Assembly (NCBI GenBank): GCA_030626645.1
Contig: DAOUTP010000013.1
Span: 1-17,739, forward strand
Source: Candidatus Cloacimonadota bacterium
GTDB taxonomy: Bacteria; Cloacimonadota; Cloacimonadia; Cloacimonadales; TCS61
Direction of reading: 5' to 3'
DNA: 17,739 bases
The position numbers were made by a program, and so were the translations under genes. The notes beneath the pieces are model-generated. The model saw only the letters and a program-made list of their open reading frames with translations. It did no database searches and was not told the DNA's origin. Positions within the stretch are counted from its first letter, which is position 1, and each line of letters starts with the position of its first letter. Of the stretch, positions 1 to 6,336 are shown piece by piece.

Positions 1-340
1 CATAAACACTCGGTGAAATAAACGGCTGATCGATTAGCTGCAGCATAACGGCATTCTTCCCACTTGTGCTGGAAAAGCCTTTTTGTACTGATGAAAACAT
101 ACCCTTCATGTGTAGTTCATTGTGAATAAAACTTATTACATTGGAATTTTCAATATGCGCCAAGACTTCACTTTTTACAGTTTCTAGATTATCTCCAAGC
201 ACAATGTAAATTTTATCTGAGAATTTAAGTACCTTATTTAAGATATGCACAATCGCAGGTATGCCATCAATATCCAATAACGCTTTATCGCTTCCCATTC
301 TACTGGATTGACCGGCTGATAAGATTATAATTTCTATCAT
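1..340 (-). CDS. MobA/MocA-like nucleotidyltransferase (3' end cut by window)
   Basis: Partial gene. The start ATG is at 340, preceded by GAGAG, and the frame stays open for 113 codons to the window edge. The N-terminus reads MIEIIILSAGQSSRMGSDKA, which is the glycine-rich nucleotide-binding motif (LSAGxSSRMGxxK) of the MobA/GlmU-type NTP-transferase fold. Further on, an MLQLIDQPFIS segment matches the position of the conserved metal-binding Asp of the family (usually GD.P or .DQP). Known members transfer CMP or GMP to molybdopterin (MocA, MobA), or cytidylyl groups to other small substrates. The LxxxDQP form is typical of the MocA-like group that makes molybdopterin cytosine dinucleotide or acts in XdhC-linked maturation. 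The substrate cannot be decided from this fragment. The protein is cytoplasmic, with no signal peptide. It is divergent from the GAF/HD-GYP operon and shares a 110-nt control region with it. Confidence 0.85.
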   Translation of the reverse strand, partial: MIEIIILSAGQSSRMGSDKALLDIDGIPAIVHILNKVLKFSDKIYIVLGDNLETVKSEVLAHIENSNVISFIHNELHMKGMFSSVQKGFSSTSGKNAVMLQLIDQPFISPSVY

Positions 341-362
341 CTATACTCTCATAAACAAAATA

Positions 363-428
363 ATTTGACACATAAATTCATTTTTTATTACATATCCAAG
401 AATTAAGTTATTGTTAATTGTGTCAAAT
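363..428. promoter_or_regulatory. Divergent promoter region with 10-bp inverted repeat containing TTGACA boxes
   Basis: The arm ATTTGACACA (363-372) is repeated perfectly inverted as TGTGTCAAAT (419-428), with a 46-nt AT-rich spacer. Each arm contains TTGACA, one on the plus strand (365-370) and one on the minus strand (426-421). Either arm could be the -35 box of a promoter pointing into the spacer: rightward to the operon at 451, or leftward to the gene starting at 340. The matching -10 boxes are weak (for example TACATA at 389-394 on the plus strand). Alternatively the arms are a paired operator for a dimeric regulator. The repeat is seen directly; the role is inferred. Confidence 0.45.
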
Positions 429-450
429 AATTAGGTGTTGAAGGTATATT

Positions 451-2034
451 ATGGCAGATAAAAAAGAATTATTAAGACAAGTTAAAGCACTTACTGGAAT
501 CGGGATTGCACTTTCAGGTGAAAAGGATATTAATAACTTCTTTAAGTTGGTTTTAGAGGAAGCTATTAAGTTTACGAATGCTGATGGAGGATCGATCTAC
601 ACACTTTCTGAAGATAAACAAGCTCTCGATTTTATCATAATTAGCACAAAATCCATGAATTTAAATCTCGGAATGGCAGATACTGCCCAATGGCCCAGCG
701 TTCCACTTTATGATGAAAAGGGGAAGAAAATATTCAAAAATTTTGCCTCTTATGTGGCTCATACTGGTAAAGCCAGTAGTGTTGAAGATGCCTATAACCA
801 AGATATATTCGATAATAGCGGAACAAAAAATTACGATAAAAACAATAATTATCATTCCAGATCTATGGCAGCAATTCCTATGAAGGATCACGAGAATGAA
901 CTATTGGGAGTTATACAACTTATCAATGCTTACGATAATGAAGGCAATATAACGTATTTCACTGAAGAACACCTCACAATGCTAACCTCACTCGCTTCAC
1001 AAGCTGCAATTGCTTTTACTAACAAAAATCTAGTTGAAGGATTAGAAAATCTTTTATATCAATTTATTAAAAGTATTGCAGCAGCAATAGACCGCAAATC
1101 CGAATACACCGGTGGACATATTAAACGTGTAGCATCACTCTCTGAAATGCTGTCGGAAGAGATCCAGAAAGATTCCAATAAATATAAAGATATCCATTTC
1201 ACTCCGGAAGAAATGCAGGAGATATCCCTTGCAGGCTGGATGCATGATGTCGGTAAGATCACAACCCCTATCTATGTTCGTGATAAAGCTAAGAAACTGG
1301 AAACAATTCAAGATAAAATAGAACATGTAATAACCCGTTTCGAGATGATCTTTGCACTTATTAAAAAGGATATTGAATTTGCAAAAACTCATGAGCGAAA
1401 AGAGGAATTGCAAAAGCTAAATGATAAGCTTGTGGAAGATAAAGAATTCGTCATTAAAGTAAATACCGGTGGCGAATTTATGCGTGATGATTACATTGAT
1501 AGAATAGAGGAGATCTATAAATTTAAATATTCTGCAAATGGAAAAGAATATTATCTCATTACAGAAGATGAGAAAAGGAACCTTTGCATCCGGAAAGGCA
1601 CACTTCTTCCGGAAGAATTAGAAAAGATGTGGGAACATGCTCTTGTTTCTCATGAGATGTTATCGGAACTTACATATCCAAAGAAATTCAAGAATCTTCC
1701 TCTTTATGCAGCTTCACATCATGAAAAACTAAACGGCAAGGGATATCCATTTAATAAAACAGCAGAGGAACTTCCGCTTCAATCACGCATAATTGCCATA
1801 GCTGATCTATATGAAGCACTCACCGCATCCGATAGACCTTATAAAAAAGGTAAAACTCTTACTGAAACACTAAAAATAATGGCTTTCATGGTTAAAGATG
1901 GTGAGATTGATAAGGATCTCGTTGAGCTTCTGATGGATTCTAAATTATACTTGAAGTATGCTGAAGAATTTTTAAAACCTTACCAAATTGATGATGTTGA
2001 TATTAATGCAATAAAAGAGACGTATAAAAAATAA
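451..2034 (+). CDS. GAF domain / HD-GYP phosphodiesterase
   Basis: A cytoplasmic signalling protein of 527 aa. Residues about 15-195 form a GAF sensor domain (NADGGSIYTL; MAAIPMKD..ELLGVIQLINA). Residues about 205-500 form an HD-GYP domain with all hallmark motifs: H265-D266 in WMHDVGKI, HHE at 423-425, GYP at 431-433, and ADLYEALTASDRPYK. HD-GYP proteins are metal-dependent phosphodiesterases of cyclic dinucleotides, usually c-di-GMP, so this one probably lowers c-di-GMP when the GAF domain senses a ligand. The HD and HHE motifs are 158 residues apart, more than in minimal HD-GYP domains. A charged, partly coiled-coil insert (KLETIQDKIEHV... ELQKLNDKLVEDKEF) lies between them; I recall a similar insert in a subgroup of GAF/HD-GYP proteins. 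The start ATG follows AAGG at 441-444. It is the first gene of a five-gene operon. There is no transmembrane segment. The ligand and true substrate are unknown. Confidence 0.95.
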   Translation: MADKKELLRQVKALTGIGIALSGEKDINNFFKLVLEEAIKFTNADGGSIYTLSEDKQALDFIIISTKSMNLNLGMADTAQWPSVPLYDEKGKKIFKNFASYVAHTGKASSVEDAYNQDIFDNSGTKNYDKNNNYHSRSMAAIPMKDHENELLGVIQLINAYDNEGNITYFTEEHLTMLTSLASQAAIAFTNKNLVEGLENLLYQFIKSIAAAIDRKSEYTGGHIKRVASLSEMLSEEIQKDSNKYKDIHFTPEEMQEISLAGWMHDVGKITTPIYVRDKAKKLETIQDKIEHVITRFEMIFALIKKDIEFAKTHERKEELQKLNDKLVEDKEFVIKVNTGGEFMRDDYIDRIEEIYKFKYSANGKEYYLITEDEKRNLCIRKGTLLPEELEKMWEHALVSHEMLSELTYPKKFKNLPLYAASHHEKLNGKGYPFNKTAEELPLQSRIIAIADLYEALTASDRPYKKGKTLTETLKIMAFMVKDGEIDKDLVELLMDSKLYLKYAEEFLKPYQIDDVDINAIKETYKK

Positions 2035-2765
2035 TGTTTAACGAATTAACTAATAACCATGCTAAAGAACTAGCTAAACTGCAACAGAAAAAATACCGTA
2101 TATTACATAAGAAAACAATTGTTGAAGGTATTCGATTGATAGACCAATTGAACGATTATGGGATAATCTTTGACGAATTAATCATCTCCGATCCTGAACA
2201 ATTTGATTCCTTGCAATATTCTGCTAAACAGATATCAATTGCGAATGAAGATCAGATGAAGAAGATCACAGATACCAAAACACCACAGAATATCGCAGCT
2301 GTTATTGATATTATTCCTGTTCCGATTAAACAGACGCAATTCCTGCTCTATCTGGATGGGATAAGCGATCCGGGAAATTTGGGAGCAATATTCCGTACTG
2401 CCACAGCGGCAGGAGTTTCCGGAATAATCCTCTCTCCTGATTGCTGTGAAATATATAATCCTAAAGTTATTCGTGCCTCGCTGGGATCTGTGTTCCATCT
2501 ACCTTCGGAAACTCATGAGCATAACTGGCTGAAAAGTATTAAGACAACGATTATAGCTACAACATTAGAAGATTCCACAAACATTTTTAAGTTTGAAAGA
2601 CCTGCCAGTTTAATGCTCGTTATCGGTTCAGAAGCATTTGGAATCAGAAAAGAAATTCTACAATTAGCTGATCATAAAGTTAAAATACCAATTCCCGGAA
2701 ATATTGAATCGATAAACGCCGCTGTTGCTGCTGGAATAGCGATCTATCATTTTATTGATAAATAA
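2034..2765 (+). CDS. TrmH/SpoU-family RNA 2'-O-methyltransferase
   Basis: 243 aa. The N-terminal part (about 1-95) resembles the RNA-binding domain of SpoU enzymes (LQQKKYRILHKKTIVEGIRL). The C-terminal part (about 103-243) is a SPOUT knot with the three family motifs: motif 1 SDPGNLGAIFRTATAAGV with the catalytic-type Asn and Arg, motif 2 LVIGSEAFGI, and motif 3 IPIPGNIESINAAVAAGIAI, which bind S-adenosylmethionine. Family members methylate ribose 2'-OH in tRNA or 23S rRNA (TrmH, RlmB, TsnR-like). The sequence alone does not tell which nucleotide is the target, so no symbol is given. The ATG overlaps the stop of the preceding gene by one base (TAATG), which implies translational coupling. 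It is followed 4 nt later by a dihydrouridine synthase, so two RNA-modification enzymes sit side by side. Length is normal for the family. Confidence 0.92.
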   Translation: MFNELTNNHAKELAKLQQKKYRILHKKTIVEGIRLIDQLNDYGIIFDELIISDPEQFDSLQYSAKQISIANEDQMKKITDTKTPQNIAAVIDIIPVPIKQTQFLLYLDGISDPGNLGAIFRTATAAGVSGIILSPDCCEIYNPKVIRASLGSVFHLPSETHEHNWLKSIKTTIIATTLEDSTNIFKFERPASLMLVIGSEAFGIRKEILQLADHKVKIPIPGNIESINAAVAAGIAIYHFIDK

Positions 2766-2769
2766 ATAT

Positions 2770-3780
2770 ATGAGTGTAACAATAAAAGACCTTACAGAAA
2801 ACAAAGTATGGCTTGCACCTCTGGCAGGAATTACAGACAACTCCTTTAGGTCCATCTGTAAAGAATGCGGTGCTGATGTCGTGGTTAGTGAGATGATAAG
2901 TGTGGACGGACTTCTTTACAATAGAGACCGCAGTTTGGAATATGCTCGATTCGAAGATCCTCAGCGTCCTTTTGGTATTCAGCTCTTCGGCTCCGATCCT
3001 GAAGTTTTTAAAAAAGCAATTAAAATTGCTTTAACCAAAAAACCTGATTTTATTGATATAAATATGGGCTGTCCGGTTAAGAAAGTTATAAAACGCGGAG
3101 CGGGATCTGCATTGATGACAACACCAGACATTGCTGCTGACATTGTAAGTGCAACGAAAAATATTCTGTTTCCTCTCAATATTCCGCTTTCTGTAAAGTT
3201 CCGTTCCGGCTGGGATATGTTCAGTATAAATTCTCTTGAATTCGGGAAGAAAATGCAAAGTGCCGGAGCAGATATGATCTGCCTTCATCCTCGTACCCGT
3301 GGACAGATGTTTTCAGGTAAAAGTAATTGGGATTTGATAACTGAATTAAAAAAAGAGATCAATATTCCTGTTATCGGAAACGGAGATATAATCACGGTTA
3401 ACGATATGATAACCATGTACGAACAAACCGTATGTGACTCTGTGATGATAGGTCGCGGGATTATGGGAAAACCGTGGTTGTTCACTCAGATACAAAACTA
3501 TCTCAACACTGGAATTATAAGTCAGATAACTTCCGAAGAAAAACTTAAGGTTATCAAAAGACACATGGAGTTGATGATCTCCGATAAAGGAGAAAGACAA
3601 GCTGTCTTTGAAATGCGCACCCATTTTTCTCACTACACAAAAGGACTGCATGGTGGTGCGCGGATTAGAAACAAAATTAATAAATTGCACAATATTGATA
3701 AAATACTTTTATTGGTAGAAGAATTATATAAAGCACAAGAATATGAGGAGAGAGATGGCAGATCAGAAGAAACTGAGTAA
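2770..3780 (+). CDS. dusB: tRNA-dihydrouridine synthase (DusB-like)
   Basis: 336 aa from ATG 2770. An in-frame TTG at 2755 would extend it by five residues into the previous gene, but the ATG gives the expected N-terminus. A flavin (FMN) TIM barrel: it opens with VWLAPLAGITDNSFRSICKE, followed by FGIQLFGSDP, then DINMGCPVKKVIKRGAGSAL with the catalytic acid Cys101. Further along are SVKFRSGWD with FMN-binding Lys143, CLHPRTRGQMFSG with His173, IPVIGNGDI, and VMIGRGIMGKPWLF. The family reduces specific uridines in tRNA to dihydrouridine using NADPH. The AG(S/A)AL pattern after the Cys loop fits DusB-type enzymes, which is the general bacterial form; the subgroup call is less certain than the family. 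The gene is third in the operon, and its last 26 nt overlap the next gene. Confidence 0.95.
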   Translation: MSVTIKDLTENKVWLAPLAGITDNSFRSICKECGADVVVSEMISVDGLLYNRDRSLEYARFEDPQRPFGIQLFGSDPEVFKKAIKIALTKKPDFIDINMGCPVKKVIKRGAGSALMTTPDIAADIVSATKNILFPLNIPLSVKFRSGWDMFSINSLEFGKKMQSAGADMICLHPRTRGQMFSGKSNWDLITELKKEINIPVIGNGDIITVNDMITMYEQTVCDSVMIGRGIMGKPWLFTQIQNYLNTGIISQITSEEKLKVIKRHMELMISDKGERQAVFEMRTHFSHYTKGLHGGARIRNKINKLHNIDKILLLVEELYKAQEYEERDGRSEETE

Positions 3781-4642
3781 TATTCTCTGGCAGGCAAAAA
3801 TGCAATTGAACACCAATTGGCTGGAATCTAAGAGAATTCTGCAGACCGGACTTGAAGAATTTCCTAAAAGTATCGAACTTCTTCTTTTCATGGCTGAGAT
3901 CTACTTCAGTAAAAAACTATTCCGTAAAGCTGTTGGTGTGTATCATCAAGTTCTCAAGATCGATCCTGATAATGAAAGTGCAATTTTTCAACTGGCAAAT
4001 TCGTTCCTGGCAATTGGTGAATACAAGCTTGCAATTGACTATTATGATAGACTCTATCCCAACTTTCCTGAATTGCTCTACAATAAAGCCTACGCCTATT
4101 CCAAAATTGGAAGAAACGATAAAAGTATTGCAGTATTAGAAAACATCTTTTACTATAAGATCACATCACTTCTTCCCTATGTTTTTTTGGCAGAATTATA
4201 TTTTCTGGATAGCAGACATGAAGACTCTATAAAAACTCTAGAAAAAGCCCAGTTGATATTTGGGAAACGGGGAAATATCAGTTACCTGATGGGGCTGGCT
4301 TATTATCATCTGAAAAACGTTCTCAAAGCATATGTAGCATTCGAGGAAGCAGAAAAGTTAAAGGTTAATTCTGCTAATTTCTATAAGAATTATGCACTAA
4401 CTTGTAATAAAATTGGAAAAACAGATAAGGCAATAGATTTGTTAATGAACGGCATTAAATCTAATCCATTTGACCCGATTGTGTATATTGAACTCATACA
4501 GATCTACATGGAACATGATAGATTTGATGATGCTCTTGCCATTGCAAAGTTATCCAGGAAAAACGTTCCCTATTCCGTTACACTTTCTATGTTACACGAT
4601 AAACTGATGCTCCATTTGAAGAAACAGGATAAAAAGGAATAA
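3755..4642 (+). CDS. Tetratricopeptide-repeat protein
   Basis: 295 aa from ATG 3755. An upstream in-frame ATG (3743) exists, but the strong Shine-Dalgarno GAGGAG at 3745-3750 lies between the two and fits 3755. The whole protein is built of about eight TPR-like helix pairs of about 34 aa, for example AVGVYHQVLKIDPDNESAIF, ..LANSFLAIGEYKLAIDYYDR and KAIDLLMNGIKSNPFDPIVY. TPR arrays bind protein partners; no catalytic motif is present. There is no signal peptide or membrane helix, so it is probably cytoplasmic. The start lies inside the end of the dihydrouridine synthase gene (26-nt overlap), and a cardiolipin synthase follows 8 nt after its stop, so it is co-expressed with both. The partner cannot be named from sequence. 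It could be a scaffold for the neighbouring membrane or RNA enzymes, but this is only inferred from location. Confidence 0.87.
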   Translation: MADQKKLSNILWQAKMQLNTNWLESKRILQTGLEEFPKSIELLLFMAEIYFSKKLFRKAVGVYHQVLKIDPDNESAIFQLANSFLAIGEYKLAIDYYDRLYPNFPELLYNKAYAYSKIGRNDKSIAVLENIFYYKITSLLPYVFLAELYFLDSRHEDSIKTLEKAQLIFGKRGNISYLMGLAYYHLKNVLKAYVAFEEAEKLKVNSANFYKNYALTCNKIGKTDKAIDLLMNGIKSNPFDPIVYIELIQIYMEHDRFDDALAIAKLSRKNVPYSVTLSMLHDKLMLHLKKQDKKE

Positions 4643-4650
4643 TAAAGATC

Positions 4651-6081
4651 ATGGATGGATTCAGGATCGCCTGGTGGGTTGTTGTAATTATTTTCTATTT
4701 TCTGGGAATAATTGCCGCATTAGACGCTATCTGGAAAGGCAGGACTTCACAGGGTTCGGTTGCCTGGGCAGTTTCGCTCATCTTCTTCCCATATCTGGCA
4801 GTTCCGCTCTACTGGATGTTTGGCGATAGAAAATTTCATGGCTATTTGAATGCACGTCGTTCCGGCGATCTTAAAATTAATGATATAGCTCACGATCTTA
4901 AAGATAAATTAATCCAGAAAGATCTGATCTCAGGAAATGAACATCAGGATTTCAAAGTTTTAGAAAACCTGGCAAAAATGCCGTTCACTAAATATAATCG
5001 GGCAGAAGTACTTATTAACGGAGATGCAACATTCAGTGCAATTTTTGAAAGCATTGACCAGGCGCAGAAATATATTCTGGTTCAGTTCTATAAGATCCAT
5101 GATGATAAGTTGGGAACTGAGCTGCAGACAAAGCTGATAAAAAAAGTAAAAGAAGGTATCAGGGTTTATCTGTTGTACGATGATATCGGCTGCACACCTC
5201 TTCCCCGCTCTTATATGGAAAAACTGCGGAATAACGGAGTTCAGGTTCACAATTTTAAAAGTAGGAAGGGCTGGGCTCACAGACTGCGCTTGAACTTTAG
5301 GAATCACCGTAAGATAGTGGTTGTGGATGGTAAAACAGCTTTTGTGGGTGGTTTGAACGTGAGTGATAAATATATGGGAATCAATCCAAAAATCGGTTTC
5401 TGGCGTGATACACACGTTAAGATAGAAGGACCTTCCGTACAATGTGTTCAGCTTCCCTTTATCTCTGATTGGTACTGGGCAACGCGGGAAGTTCCCGAAC
5501 TAAATTGGGAACCAACTTACTTCGCCGATTGGAAGAACAATGTTCTGGTTCTACCCAGCGGACCGGCCGATGAATTGGAAACCTGCGGTATCTTCTTTGT
5601 GCATTCTATAAATTCCGCTAAAAAACGTTTATGGATCATCAGCCCCTATTTTGTGCCGGATCAACAGGTTCTTTGCGCACTGCAGTTAGCCGGACTGCGC
5701 GGAGTGGATGTAAGATTGATGATCCCACAGAAATCCGATCTGTTTATTACAAACCTCTCAGCACTCTCCTTTCTGCAGGAGATTACTAAAGTCGGTATTA
5801 AAGTTTATAGATATAAAAAGGGATTCCTGCATCAAAAGACGATGCTGATAGATGATGACAAATCAATGATAGGTACTGCCAACCTCGATAACCGCTCATT
5901 CCGCATAAATTTTGAGATAAACATATTATTCAACAACAGGGAATTTGCCGGTAAAGTAGAAGAGATGATGCTGGAAGATTTTTCCAACAGCTTTCAAATA
6001 ACCGAAGAGGACTACACAAAAAAACCTTTCTGGTATAAACTGGCAGTTAAAATTGCACGACTGCTGGCACCGATACAGTAA
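4651..6081 (+). CDS. cls: Cardiolipin synthase (two phospholipase-D motifs)
   Basis: 476 aa, close to the size of E. coli ClsA. Two N-terminal membrane helices (about 5-27 and 36-58, the latter ending PLYWMFGDRKFHGYLNARR) anchor it in the inner membrane. Two HKD phospholipase-D motifs follow: H219-x-K221-x4-D226 in NHRKIVVVDGKTAFVGGLN, and H394-x-K396-x4-D401 in LHQKTMLIDDDKSMIGTANL, followed by DNRSFRINFE. The ISPYFVPD and GVDVRLMIPQKSD segments are also typical. The enzyme condenses two phosphatidylglycerol molecules, or phosphatidylglycerol with another phospholipid, into cardiolipin. The ATG at 4651 is preceded by AAGGA at 4633-4637. It is the last gene of the operon. All catalytic residues are intact and nothing is missing. 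Confidence 0.96.
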   Translation: MDGFRIAWWVVVIIFYFLGIIAALDAIWKGRTSQGSVAWAVSLIFFPYLAVPLYWMFGDRKFHGYLNARRSGDLKINDIAHDLKDKLIQKDLISGNEHQDFKVLENLAKMPFTKYNRAEVLINGDATFSAIFESIDQAQKYILVQFYKIHDDKLGTELQTKLIKKVKEGIRVYLLYDDIGCTPLPRSYMEKLRNNGVQVHNFKSRKGWAHRLRLNFRNHRKIVVVDGKTAFVGGLNVSDKYMGINPKIGFWRDTHVKIEGPSVQCVQLPFISDWYWATREVPELNWEPTYFADWKNNVLVLPSGPADELETCGIFFVHSINSAKKRLWIISPYFVPDQQVLCALQLAGLRGVDVRLMIPQKSDLFITNLSALSFLQEITKVGIKVYRYKKGFLHQKTMLIDDDKSMIGTANLDNRSFRINFEINILFNNREFAGKVEEMMLEDFSNSFQITEEDYTKKPFWYKLAVKIARLLAPIQ

Positions 6082-6161
6082 AAAATTACCATTGAGTTTC
6101 ACTAACAAGAAAACTTCCTGAATAATCAGGGAAAAGACAGAAATATCTGGGGGATCAGAAA

Positions 6162-6189
6162 GTAAGGGCACGCCGTGGCGTGCCCTTAC
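6162..6189. repeat. Perfect 13-bp palindrome, REP-like
   Basis: The arm GTAAGGGCACGCC is followed by GT and its exact reverse complement GGCGTGCCCTTAC. The element is far more GC-rich than its surroundings. No T-run follows on either strand, so it is not a classical intrinsic terminator. The form (GGGCACGCC..GGCGTGCCC between convergent genes) resembles dispersed REP-type palindromes. Copy number in the genome cannot be seen here. Confidence 0.7.
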
Positions 6190-6243
6190 AAATGTGCTTG
6201 AGATACAAACTTTAATTACCTGCTTCTAATAATTTTGAATAGC

Positions 6244-6261
6244 CACGTCTTTTAAGGCGTG
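6244..6261. repeat. Small hairpin in the convergent junction
   Basis: CACGTCTT, then TT, then AAGGCGTG forms an 8-bp stem with one G-U pair. It is preceded by ATAGC and followed by a further weak dyad (CGTGATA..TATTACG). It may be a second REP-like unit or the remains of a small transposon end; no transposase is nearby. Apart from this hairpin, its REP-like neighbour, the terminator and a weak CCTGA/TCAGG hairpin at 6117-6130, the junction 6082-6336 holds no gene that I can support. Confidence 0.4.
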
Positions 6262-6300
6262 ATAAGAATATTACGAATATGAAATCAAGAGTAAAAAAAT

Positions 6301-6330
6301 ACCCAGCCTGAGAAATACTCAAGCCGGGGT
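6301..6330. terminator. Probable bidirectional intrinsic terminator between convergent genes
   Basis: An imperfect stem pairs ACCC..GC..TGAG (6301-6312) with CTCA.GC..GGGT (6318-6330). On the plus strand it is followed by TTTTATACTATTT. On the minus strand it is followed by TATTTTTTTAC, from the A-run at 6293-6299. It therefore fits termination of the leftward C10 protease gene, whose stop is 7 nt away, and possibly of the rightward cardiolipin synthase operon as well. Confidence 0.65.
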
Positions 6331-6336
6331 TTTATA

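Noticed and set aside
2755..2769. Upstream TTG start for the dihydrouridine synthase
   Set aside because: ATG 2770 gives the usual N-terminus. The extension lies in the end of the preceding gene and has no binding site.
4960..5442. 160-codon open frame on the minus strand inside the cardiolipin synthase gene
   Set aside because: It lies fully antisense to a gene with intact HKD motifs. Its translation shows no domain or signal, and no ribosome binding site is evident.
6114..6130. CCTGA/TCAGG hairpin as terminator of the cardiolipin synthase operon
   Set aside because: The stem is only 5 bp and is followed by GAAAAG, not a T-run, on the operon strand.
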